A stretch of 64,000 nt of DNA from NCBI GenBank assembly GCA_951640165.1, contig OX621263.1, positions 4,300,501 to 4,364,500 on the forward strand, written 5' to 3'. The position numbers and the translations under genes were made by a program. Shown here one piece after another: positions 28,743 to 38,344 of this stretch (the first letter of the stretch is position 1; each line of letters begins with the position of its first letter). The notes under the pieces were generated by a model. That model had not been told where the DNA came from. It worked only from the letters and a program-made list of their open reading frames with translations, and made no database searches. This DNA comes from Pseudoips prasinana. Its lineage: Eukaryota; Arthropoda; Insecta; Lepidoptera; Nolidae.

Positions 28743-28969
28743 TAACTGACCCTTCCTCTTATCGCCATCAGCAGTACATCTATTTCGTCATCCACAATAA
28801 ACAATGTGTTATTATCGTAAACAATACAATTATTTAATTGGGATAATTGACGGCCGCTGTTAGAATGCTTCCATGACACCAAATTTGAGCAAATGACGTA
28901 AGACGTTCTGAATTGACAGGTGTCATTAATTTCCCACGGCCAAATTGGACATAAAATATTTTGAACTGA

Positions 28970-29098
28970 TAATATCCTGGGACATTATTAACATGCGGCC
29001 ATCTGATCCCAAACTAAGCAAACTAACCTTGTACTATATACTACTTTTCGTTGTAAATACAAACTTATGTAGATATTTACCCCCAGGCACAGGACAAA
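28970..29098 (-). repeat. SINE family 1, 3' part
   Basis: ATATCCTGGGACATTATTAA, GCGGCCATCTGATCCCAAAC and GTAAATACAAACTTATGTAG are reverse complements of the family-1 body and tail. Confidence 0.6.
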
Positions 29099-29381
29099 CA
29101 GAAGAATAAGAAGAAAATATTTATTGAGCACACATAATAAAGATACAAAAAAAAGACACAATCAGAGTTATAATAGAATAGAATAGAATAGAATTATTTA
29201 TTTGTAAGAATATTGTTGTCACAGGTTGTTACAGTTTAAAATGTCCAAAATATCCTGCCGTTTCCGGCGCACAAATCTTTACAGGTCAAAAATATTCTTA
29301 TAATTAATACAATTCAATTTACTAAATTATTAATTCTGAAACAATTCCCAAGTACTGAAAAAAGGGCACAGTTTTTGAGTT

Positions 29382-32300
29382 TTACATTGCATTATGGTCT
29401 AATTTAAATGTAGCATCGAATTTTTCCTTTAAAAAGTCGTCAACTGAATAATAACATTTATATAATAGAAAATTAAATAGTTTGTTTTTAAATGTCCAGG
29501 GATTTAGTGTTTTGAATACATCAGGTAATTTATTATAAACACGAATTGCCATACAAAAAACATTATTAGAGAAAAGTGAAATTCTCTGTGACGGTACACA
29601 TAATTTATGAATTTTGCGACTTTTCCTAATTACAATATCATTGTGCATATCAAATAAAGTTATATTCTCATGTACAAAGATACAAATTTCGAATACATAT
29701 AAGGCCGGGAGAGGTAATATTTTAAACTTTTTAAATAGAGGGACACAGCTATCTAATGGTAGGGCTTTGCTTATTATTCGAATACATTTTTTTTGCGCTC
29801 GGAATAGTTTAATGACGTCCACAGAATAACCCCATATTATAATACAATACCGTAGTATCGAAGAAACATAACCATGATATGAAGTAATGCAGCGTCTGTA
29901 CCAGCTACGCGGGTTATTCTACTTAGAGCAAAAGCAAATCGATTTACCCTTCCGCACAATTCGTCAATGTGTGCTTTCCAGTTGCAATTTTTATCTATTC
30001 TTATCCCTAAAAATTTTGCACTATCTACCTCTTCAACAGCATCATTAGCGTATTTTATGTCTAGCTGCGAACGTTTGCTGTTATAACATTGGAACTGTAT
30101 CATTTTTGTTTTATTGATGTTGGCGTGCAGATTATTGTCTTGTAACCATTTAATTAGTGCGTTTAATGTATTATTGACTTCTTCTTGGTATTTTTTGATA
30201 TTATTATCGGTGAGTTTAATACTAAGTGTAGTATCATCTGCGTATAGTATGCAATTATGGGTGGTAAAATTGGGCAAATCATTGATGTAGAGCAAGAACA
30301 GAAATGGCCCTAATATGCTGCCTTGAGGCACACCACTACAGTTTTGCTGAAATGAGGATCTGTGTGTCGTTTTTTCAGTTTCTGTATAACTGGTGATCTC
30401 TACGCATTGCAGACGATTAGTTAGGTAACTTTTTATCCAGTTTAATGCATTACCTCTTATGCCATAGCGATTTAGTTTGTAAAGAAGCAATTTGTGATTA
30501 ACAAAGTCAAATGCTTTTGACATATCTAGAAATATGGACAGTATAGGCTTTTTTCATTAAGGCTGGAGGTTATAAGTTTTATGAGAGTAAAACACGCAAG
30601 GGTGGTAGATTTGTTTTTTCTAAAGCCAAATTGATTATTTTTTATTATTTCATGAGTTCTTACAAAGGAGTTTAGTTTATCGTACATGACTCTTTCGAAA
30701 ATCTTTGAAATAATGGGTATTAGAGTAATTGGGCGATAATTATTCACATCACCTTTGTCGCCCCTTTTGTACAGTGGTTTCACTATAGAAAAGTCTTGTG
30801 GGAAATATGCCTTCAGTAAATGACAAGTTAATAATATGACTTATGGGAAAAGCTATAAATTGAGAACAATATTTCAATATTTTTGTATTAATGTCATCAT
30901 AACCAGTTGAATTAGTGGGATTTAAAGAATTTATAATTTTATATACAGAAAGAGCGTCAGTTGGGGTTAGGTAGATACTATTAGATATGTCAGAAATTGT
31001 TTGTATGTAGTCAAAATTCGCATTGGAGTTACTGACAGAGTCAATAGATTTGTTTGCCACGCCTATGAAGAAGTCATTAAATTTATTTGCTATCGTATCT
31101 ACATTTGTGTATGTGCATTGATCAATTGTAATAGAGTTAATTTCAGATACATAATCCTTGTTTATGCTATTCTTTTTGATAATATCCCAAGTAGCTTTAC
31201 ATTTATTCTTAGATTGAAGTATGTAACGTGTGTTATCTATTTTCTGTGCGTGTAAAATGCACCGTCTAAGTATTTTAGCGTAATTTTTGTAATTTTTTAT
31301 ATGAGTATTTTTATTAGAATTTGTTAATCTATATTTTAAGTACAAACTTCGTTTTTTTATGCAACATTTTTGTACGGTTCACGTACAGGCTTATTTTGCT
31401 TACGCCGCCTTAACCTAGTTTCGGCGCATTACTTATACATACTTTCGACATTAATATAGTTAGTTGACAAATAACAATAACAACGAACAGATTAGCATCC
31501 AAATAACTTATATTGTATACTTGAGTAATAAACGTGGTTTTAAGTCAACTCAACTCGTTTATCTCCACACCACCTCGAGACCCGTACAATTTTTTTATAC
31601 CCCTTGTGATCCATTTATTTTTTACAGGTTTATTTGTAACTTTAATTTTCAGAATGGGAAAGCATAGGTTATAAAAGAGAGTCAAATTGTCATGAAAATT
31701 TTTAAAAGCTGTGTTAGTATCATCTGTTTCATATACTTCTGAAAAGGACAGAGACGATATGCATGCTATGAACTTTTCTATATTTTCATGGCTTAAGTCT
31801 CTTCTCTTTTCGAACCAGAATAGTTTTTTGCATCTATCAGCATTTGTGTAGGAGTCGAAACACAGCGATTGACCAGTCTCATGATCAGATAATGCAAGAT
31901 TATGGCTGAGCGTCGGGTATATCGCTAGCTATAAGATCTATACAAGATAATTTTCTTGTTGGTTTGGTAATATGGTTACAAATGTTATAATTCTGCAAAA
32001 TGTATTCTAGTTCTTTAAAGTTCTTGTTTACCTTCATCGCATCTATGTTCCAATCACCGCATAGAATTATATTATTTTTGTTTCGTTTAGTTAATTTTTT
32101 TAAGATATTATTTAGGCATTCTAGAAATAAGTTTACATTTGAGTTAGGTGTACGATAAATACAAACTACAAAGACTCTAAGTGTGATAATTTCTATGGCA
32201 CAGTATTCAAAATGTAGCAGCAAAGGATCTGGTAAATTATAGATAGGTTTACACTCTAGGTCTTTTTTTACCATTATGCATGTCCCACCTCTGCGTTGGT

Positions 32301-32513
32301 GAGGTCTTGAGAAAGACGAGACCAGCCTAAAGTTTGTCATCAATAAGTTCGGTTCTGATCCTTTCCGTATAAAAGTCTCACAAAAACATAAAATGTCAAT
32401 ATCTGTACCCTTTGATTCCAGCTCTAACAAAGTTATTTCTAACAGATCAATTTTATTTAAAATACCAGCAATATTTTGGTGGAATATGGTACATTTACGT
32501 TTAGTTTCGAAAA
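29382..32513 (-). pseudogene. LINE B ORF2 (endonuclease plus RT), multiply broken
   Basis: The endonuclease reads IFHQNIAGIL, CFCETFI, GGTCIMV and ILCGDWNID and breaks near 31905 just before LALSDHETGQ. A solo LTR interrupts the linker at 31371-31588. The RT continues with GYDDINTKILKY, is frame-disrupted near 30800, resumes as VNNYRPITLIPIISKIFERV and FGFRKNKSTTLA, breaks again near 30525, then gives MSKAFDFVNH, GVPQGSILGPFLFLLYIND and the catalytic YADD near 30240. A last break near 29830 precedes the C-terminal domain (QKKCIRIISKALPLDSC, VYNKLPDVFK). At least four lesions plus the insertion make it a clear pseudogene. Confidence 0.85.
31371..31588 (+). mobile_element. Solo LTR (218 bp)
   Basis: It starts TGTACGG and ends CCGTACA (TG...CA with matching inverted ends). 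A 5-bp duplication, ATTTT, lies on both sides (31366-31370, 31589-31593). AATAAA at about 31529 suggests plus-strand polarity. The LINE B reading frame resumes on either side, so it is a clean insertion followed by LTR-LTR recombination. The internal region is lost, so the Gypsy, Copia or BEL family cannot be told. Confidence 0.75.
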
Positions 32514-33811
32514 AGCTTTTTCTCCATATTTACATCTAATGACTGAATCTTTTTTTGTTTTACATCAAAATAGTACGGAATCGTTCCTTTTCTCTTTATG
32601 TTTGAGATTTGAGTGCTCAAAGTACTATTACTTGTTATAGACAGCATGTGATTAGATTTAAATGCTGTGTACATAATTTTTTTATAGTTAATATTATCTA
32701 TTTCTATATTAAGTTTGAAGCAAGTCAGTCTTTTAGATATATAATTATAGTTTTTACCTCTATATATATTCTCTGTTGTATCGATGAACATGCAGTAAGA
32801 ATAATTTTTTACAAATAATTTTAATTGACCATTTAATAAACTAACATTTAAATATGCATTATTTGTAATATTTAAGACAAACACTCGAAATTTTTTTAGT
32901 TTGTTTAGTGCGTTGCTCATCTCTGAAAGAAATAAGTAGGGATTTTTATCATTGCTCCCTATACCTAGTACAATTACATCATCGTCATGTAAGTTTTTTA
33001 AATAGTCATCTATATTACACAATATCTGAGTACTGGTAGCCCATGGTTTCGACACTACTGACACGGAATAAACATTGTTCCAGTTATTTCTGTCCCTCTG
33101 TCTCTTTATTTCCTTGCCAAAATTGCGTACTTGCTGGTCACCCAAAATTATGATTCTGGACAAGTTGTTCTTTTCGTGTGCAGTGACACCCTCTTGTTTC
33201 GTGTTTTTCATATTTAACGGAGAAGTAGAAACTTGAGCACAGGGAATACTTTCGTTATTTTGAAGTAATTGTGTTACTTGTGTGTTCATTTCAGGTTCGA
33301 CAATGTTATGGGATGAGCATATTATTTTTGTGTTGTTATCTTGCGAACATTTTTGTTGTATATTTTCCATCTGGTTCGGCAAATGTGTATTGTGTTCTTG
33401 AGTAATTGTCTTGTCCTTGAATGGGGAGTTTATGAATGAATCCGTTAGTTGGCGTTTGATATTCAGTTTCTTTGAAGATGGTTGACGTGAAATTGATATG
33501 GGGCTTTTACATAATTGCTTTAATATTTCAATTTCCTGGGTAAGGCGAGTCACCTGTTTCTTTAGTTCTACATTTTCTAGGATGATATTTTCGAGTTCAC
33601 TTTGAGTAGATTGTAAGTCTGATTTTAGGATATTTATTTCCGAGGTCATTTCATCCCGGCACAGTGTCGTGATATGCGAAGACAGGTCTAATTTTCCGGT
33701 CAAGTATTCGTCTGAGTAGGATGAGTTAATAGAGATGCTCATATCAATCTTTTCTAAAGATTTACATTTTTTTAACGGTCGTCTTTGAGTGATATTGTCA
33801 AAATTTTCCAT
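32501..33811 (-). CDS. LINE B ORF1 protein (436 aa, SGNH-esterase-like C-terminus)
   Basis: The ATG at 33811 opens MENFDNITQRRP, matching the LINE C ORF1 start. Residues about 45-100 are heptad-like and probably coiled coil. From about residue 217, IIILGDQQVRNFG and, about 60 residues on, VIVLGIGSNDKNP correspond to blocks I and III of SGNH/GDSL esterases, a domain known in ORF1 of CR1-like LINEs. The block I serine is absent (GDQQ), so hydrolase activity is doubtful. The frame is intact although ORF2 is broken. ORF2 overlaps its end in another frame (THQNIAG-type start region near 32460). Confidence 0.75.
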   Translation of the reverse strand: MENFDNITQRRPLKKCKSLEKIDMSISINSSYSDEYLTGKLDLSSHITTLCRDEMTSEINILKSDLQSTQSELENIILENVELKKQVTRLTQEIEILKQLCKSPISISRQPSSKKLNIKRQLTDSFINSPFKDKTITQEHNTHLPNQMENIQQKCSQDNNTKIICSSHNIVEPEMNTQVTQLLQNNESIPCAQVSTSPLNMKNTKQEGVTAHEKNNLSRIIILGDQQVRNFGKEIKRQRDRNNWNNVYSVSVVSKPWATSTQILCNIDDYLKNLHDDDVIVLGIGSNDKNPYLFLSEMSNALNKLKKFRVFVLNITNNAYLNVSLLNGQLKLFVKNYSYCMFIDTTENIYRGKNYNYISKRLTCFKLNIEIDNINYKKIMYTAFKSNHMLSITSNSTLSTQISNIKRKGTIPYYFDVKQKKIQSLDVNMEKKLFRN

Positions 33812-33942
33812 CTTTTTTTTACTTTTGTTAGTTAATATATAAAGTAATCACTTCTCAACAGGTTTTTTAATTTCAATTCAATTATGTATTTAAGTTCTCC
33901 AATATTAAATAATTGGCGACATATAATATAAATACCGTACAA

Positions 33943-34021
33943 AATACGTCTTCCGGTTCGTGGTCGTCACTCGAGAACTTTCTTGCCTTAACGGCCGCCG
34001 GTTCTACGAGCTATGTCCCCC
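33943..34021 (-). repeat. RTE ORF2 C-terminal fragment
   Basis: GTCTTCCGGTTCGTGGTCGT and AGAACTTTCTTGCC, followed by GGTTCTACGAGCTATG, resemble (in reverse) the common RTE C-terminal coding region also seen at 54868-55118. Confidence 0.45.
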
Positions 34022-34197
34022 AATTAACAGCGGCCAAATTTGACGTAAAATATTCTCAACTGACAGGTGTCATAAATTTGCAGCAACCAAATTTGAAGTA
34101 AAATGGTCTGAACTGACACAATCATGTCTTAAATTAACAACGGCCAAATTTGATAGATAATTTTCCTGAACTGACAGCTGTCATAAATTTGCAGATG
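34022..34197 (+). repeat. About 50-60-bp degenerate tandem repeat
   Basis: Three units share GGCCAAATTTGA or ACCAAATTTGA, AAAAT(A/G)(T/G)TCT and GAACTGACA, two of them with TGTCATAAATTTGCAG. The same motif occurs near 28880-28975 on the other side of LINE B. Confidence 0.5.
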
Positions 34198-34261
34198 TAC
34201 ATATAATATATACAGAACTGTTTTTTGTAAATATACTCAGAGAACAAAATAATTAGTCCAT

Positions 34262-34507
34262 ATCTTCATATCACTAGATTTGCAAGGCATTCTGCTGCTT
34301 GCAAATATTGTTGTTGACATCCCATTCTGCTGTACGAAGCGCTTTGCTTCCTATTTCATTATACGCACGGCTAAGCAGTGGAACACCCTCCCGAACGACG
34401 TGTTTCCAGACTCATACAACATGGGTTTATTCAAGGCTAGAGTGAACAGGCATCTTATGGGTACGCGCGGTCCATCTTCGACCACATCCTCACTTACCAT
34501 CAAGTGA
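34262..34507 (+). pseudogene. LINE ORF2 C-terminal remnant
   Basis: The plus strand reads FIIRTAKQWNTLPNDVFP, YNMGLFKARVNRHLMG and a short tail. A W(N)xLP motif followed by FK..VNRHL is typical of the C-terminal end of insect non-LTR RT proteins. Upstream the frame decays. It is a 5'-truncated copy of a LINE different from A-E. Confidence 0.6.
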
Positions 34508-34555
34508 GATCGTGATCAACAACAAAACCATTCAGAATAAAAAAAAAATGAGCTG

Positions 34556-35000
34556 ATGAAATGAAGTGAAATGAAATAATGAAATTTATTCAGCACTTGG
34601 GTATTAACATACACTTGTACTTGTTAAGTTCGCAATGGAGTACATAAACATAGTCGAATACAATATAAAAATTACAAAAATATAATTAGTCTAAAAAAAG
34701 TAATCTATTATTTTGAAATTTAGTTGTACAATATTATAATTAAAGAATTGAAGGCAATGAGCATTTGGCTAGCGCAGAAGGCTCTTAACCAGTAGCTTAA
34801 ATTAAACGATTAATACCCGAGGCCACCCTTTTGGGGTTCGGGCCACAGCTCAGGGGGCCGCTGAAGCAAAAGGACAGAATTCTAAGAGAGGGTGTGATCA
34901 GTTGCACGGGATCACCGATGACGTGTTAAGGGGCCAAAGCGATCCTCGCCGCTGAGGAGCCTACCCTAGCTAACCTGCGGCTTTCTCTAGCTACCTAGGT
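34556..35000 (-). repeat. Retroposon 3' region 'R' (uninterrupted copy)
   Basis: On the minus strand the order is TCACCGATCACG-type block, GAGCTGTGGCCCGAACC, CCTTCTGCGCTAGCCAAATG and finally ATACCCAAGTGCTGAATAAA with TTTCATT. This copy shows the undisturbed target of MITE 'P' copy 4. Confidence 0.55.
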
Positions 35001-35920
35001 GGACGACCAGGAGAAGAAAGCCACAAAGAAACTCCGGGCTTTTTTCGTCTTCTTTTGCTTTTTGTTTTCGGGCTTTTTTTTTTTTTTTGAATCATGTATT
35101 TCCTTACATTGTATGGGCGTTATGTAGGCTAATGCACGCACAGAACCGTTGTCATCTAATGAATCAAAAAATTGTGAGACAATACAATAGCATTAAATAA
35201 CATTAAATTTCACTCAAGCAATTAGAATAACCTCTTGCTAGATGAGAAAACGGTGGGTACATCCGCGTACATTTACAAAATTAACAAGTCACACGAAGTC
35301 AACCAGAGGCAAGACGAGACTTTATGAAAAAATAAAATGAGTACCCCAACAGCAGTTCGACCAGTTACCGCAAGCAGCACCCGTTCACGAGTATGACGTG
35401 AGGGCCAGCCATCGCCTCCCTCCTGATGTCTATACTTTTACATTGATTTCAATGGGACATTTAAGACATTTTGTTGATTTGGGTGATTATTCCTCCGTGG
35501 CGGTCCGATTTTTGTGAATACAGAGATATGCACTCACGAGTATATTCACTACCACTGTGTCAAATTTGAAGGAGATCGGTTAAGCCGTTCAGTAGGAGTA
35601 CGATCAGGAACGAACTAAATGAGTCGAGTAAGAAAGAGTTTCGTTTACACTCAGCTCTATAATCTATGCCGTATCATTATTATCTCACAACAAATTATTA
35701 TCGTATACACTTATGTAACGGCAAGTAAAATTCTTAGCAAAAACAGCCAGACTGGCGGTTATCTGGGTGGCCGGTCGCGTAATCAAGTGTAATCATAAAA
35801 AGAAACAACACGGAGCTATTGAGTTACTCACGATACAAAAGTAACGGTTACAAACTTATAATAATGTGTTTTGGCCTGTGATATCATAAATGTCCTCCTG
35901 GGGATACCGCGTAATTTGAA
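35001..35920. other. Stretch without recognised genes
   Basis: It contains a poly(T) run near 35075-35090 and otherwise unremarkable AT-rich sequence. I see no supported frame or element boundary. Confidence 0.4.
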
Positions 35921-35924
35921 ATTT

Positions 35925-36325
35925 GTCCGCATTTCCACTGACGCGGAGCTGGGCGGAGAGGAGCGGTGAAGAGCGGTGAAAAGTGGTTATTGTTTCCACT
36001 GTAGCGGAGCTGGGCGGAGAGAAGCAGTGAAAAGTGGCTAGTGTTTTTACTGAAGCGGAGCGAATTATACTTTTGGAATCGCGCATTTTTGCGCTCAGTT
36101 ACACTCAGAAAGACTCCCGCGTCCCGCTCCGCCTTCCCGTTCGTGCAAACATACTCGCTGTCCTCCGTACCACCCCGTTGTCATCCGCACAGCACCGCCC
36201 TGCTGTCGTCCGCTCCGCACCCCAATGCGCGTTGTCCTCCGTCTTTTATTATGAATATCCTCTTAGCTCTGCTCCACCCCGCTCGTGCTGTTTCCATTGA
36301 AGCAGAGCGGAGATTTCAAGCATAA
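35925..36325. repeat. GC-rich minisatellite or MITE with AGCGG units
   Basis: Two to three units of 55-65 bp read TTTCCACTG-AGCGGAGCTGGGCGGAGAG and GCGGTGAAAAGTGG. The right side has the inverse tendency (CCGCTCCGCACC, CTCTGCTCCACCCCGCTC) and ends TTTCCATTGAAGCAGAGCGG. Overlapping short open frames are by-products of the repeat. Confidence 0.5.
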
Positions 36326-36825
36326 TTGCCATCATCGTGCGACTTAATTAATTATACTAATATATAATAATAATTAATAATTGCACTAAAACAAAACAAA
36401 AGCGGCTGTATGGTTGATTCAACGTCGAACGTGACGGCTCGCGCGTTTTTCTATGAATAATTTTTATTTTATTTAATCTTATTGTACAAAACTTAATACC
36501 TAAGGCATTCTCTGAAAGTCTACCGTTGGGTGATGATTATGATAGATATATGATTATGACGTAAATAAACGTCCGTTACAACACTTACTACTCCCCAAAA
36601 AAAAAAAATACGGAGGCGAAGGCGAAAGTACGATTTCTTGCGGATCTTCCGCAGTAACGGAGGCGACGTTCCGTTACAACCCTATTCGAAATGATGATCG
36701 TGATTGGCGTTTAAATAGATGAAAGATAAAAATAGTTAATCATTCGTTCAATACGTTTTTTTTTCAATAATTTCGTTCAATAATTTTACTTTAACGATGC
36801 CTTATTTTGAACTCTAACTTACATG

Positions 36826-36895
36826 AGACCGTAGCGAAGTAAGAAAGATACGTGACTAATGCAATGAGGTCGTGAGTTCAAATCACCATCACACA
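36826..36895 (+). repeat. Degenerate tRNA-like segment
   Basis: GTGAGTTCAAATCACC resembles a B box and lies about 45 nt after an A-box-like GACCGTAGCGAAGTAAG. No folding into a convincing cloverleaf; probably a decayed SINE head just upstream of LINE C. Confidence 0.35.
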
Positions 36896-37027
36896 TATAT
36901 TTACGCTATGGACTTTTTGTTTGTTTTTTAAACTTCTTTTTTGGGTTTTATATTTTTTTTGTGGTTCTGGACCATAAACGAATTGAAAAATCAATTAATA
37001 ACTAATACTTTGTAAACTTTTGCAAAT

Positions 37028-38344
37028 ATGGATGTTCATGAAATGGATAATATTACTGTTCGCAAACCACAAAGATCACATTCAACGGGCAGCCTTTTCG
37101 ATGTTAATTCGTCGCTACTAGATACTACAATCATGAGTTTACCGAATACATCACCCAATGAGGATAGCAATCTCGTGTTAAGCCTCAAAGAAACCATTAA
37201 AAGATTGAACATGGATTTAGAAAGCGCCCATATTGAAATTGAAAATTTAAACAGTGAAAATAGTCACTTAAAGATGGATATAGATCGATACATAAAAGTT
37301 ATGGAAACGTATAAGAAAGTGAATTTATCGGAAAGAAAGAACCGTACGCCTAAATCTGCACTGAAAAAAAATATATTGAAAATGAGCGGTTTTTCTACTC
37401 CACTGCAACGGAATCATTCTCCTGTAGTAAATGATCCATCTGATTCTGTCGTATTAACGCATGCAACACCCAATATTGACAATTCTTTTAATACAGCATT
37501 ATCAAACTGTAGTACTCAAGGACAGATGAATGAAAAGTCACTGAACCAAGCTTTCGAGAAAACTCATACATGCGTACATTCAAATAATCAGGATAGACCA
37601 AATAAACAGAGGTCCTCTTCCATCACTGATATAGATTCAAATTCAAAAAGCCCTTGCTTACAGGTCCAAACGCAAATAAAATTAAATAGCCATGTGATGA
37701 CTCAGTCGCAAACTCAAGAAAAAGGGACTCACAGAGTTATGTTATTTGCCGATCAATCTGGACATGGTATCCGAAACATTCTGCAGCACTATCTTGGGAC
37801 GAATTTTACAGTAACTTCAATTATAAAACCGTATGCAACAATAGAAGAAGTATTAAAATCCTGTTTAAGTATGTGTAGAAACTTTAATAAATCCGATTTT
37901 ATTATAATATTAGCAGGTTTAAACGATAAACACCCTATGAACATCCAAACGTATTTACATCATACATTAGGCCAAATGAAGTTTACTAATGTGTTGGTTG
38001 GTCAGCTCTACAATCACAGATTCTTAAACGTAAATAATGTAAATAATCTACTGAAATTTGTATGCCATAATTGTAAAAATTCTTGTTTTGTAACTTTGCA
38101 TAGTGACTGTATAACATCATCAAATTATGCGAACAAACTTCATATTTGTGGTTTAATTCACAGACAAATTTTGCATGTAATTTACAAAAATAATTACCAA
38201 GCTTACACTGAAAATGTAATAACACAGAGAATAAAACTGTGCACAAGGGAAGTCATGACACAAACGTTTAGTTTAAAAAATGCTAGTGTGCAGACCGATA
38301 ATATTGGTATTGAAACTGAAACGATAAATGAATGTTTTCGTTAA
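37028..38344 (+). CDS. LINE C ORF1 protein (438 aa, coiled coil plus SGNH-like domain)
   Basis: The ATG at 37028 (MDVHEMDNITVRKP) follows GCAAAT. Residues about 55-100 are charged with leucine spacing (LKETIKRLNMDLESAHIEIE), indicating a coiled coil. A Ser/Asn-rich linker follows. From about residue 236, VMLFADQSGHGI and, about 54 residues later, IIILAGLNDKHP match blocks I and III of SGNH/GDSL esterases found in CR1-like ORF1 proteins. The nucleophile position is altered (ADQSG), so it may be a nucleic-acid-binding relic rather than an esterase. The last 17 nt overlap ORF2 in a different frame. Confidence 0.8.
   Translation: MDVHEMDNITVRKPQRSHSTGSLFDVNSSLLDTTIMSLPNTSPNEDSNLVLSLKETIKRLNMDLESAHIEIENLNSENSHLKMDIDRYIKVMETYKKVNLSERKNRTPKSALKKNILKMSGFSTPLQRNHSPVVNDPSDSVVLTHATPNIDNSFNTALSNCSTQGQMNEKSLNQAFEKTHTCVHSNNQDRPNKQRSSSITDIDSNSKSPCLQVQTQIKLNSHVMTQSQTQEKGTHRVMLFADQSGHGIRNILQHYLGTNFTVTSIIKPYATIEEVLKSCLSMCRNFNKSDFIIILAGLNDKHPMNIQTYLHHTLGQMKFTNVLVGQLYNHRFLNVNNVNNLLKFVCHNCKNSCFVTLHSDCITSSNYANKLHICGLIHRQILHVIYKNNYQAYTENVITQRIKLCTREVMTQTFSLKNASVQTDNIGIETETINECFR

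Larger units (their letters stand above)
29165..33880 (-). mobile_element. LINE B: degraded full-length non-LTR retrotransposon
   Basis: On the minus strand it runs from a 5' UTR near 33880 through ORF1 and a broken ORF2 to a (TTCTA)n tail at about 29171-29193. It is the same lineage as LINE C at 36900-41445. A solo LTR is inserted in ORF2. Confidence 0.8.

Noticed and set aside
33909..34101. 62-residue plus-strand frame
   Set aside because: It covers an RTE fragment and a tandem repeat; no protein-like features.
36034..36325. Overlapping 88- and 94-residue plus-strand frames
   Set aside because: They lie in a GC-rich minisatellite and have low-complexity composition.
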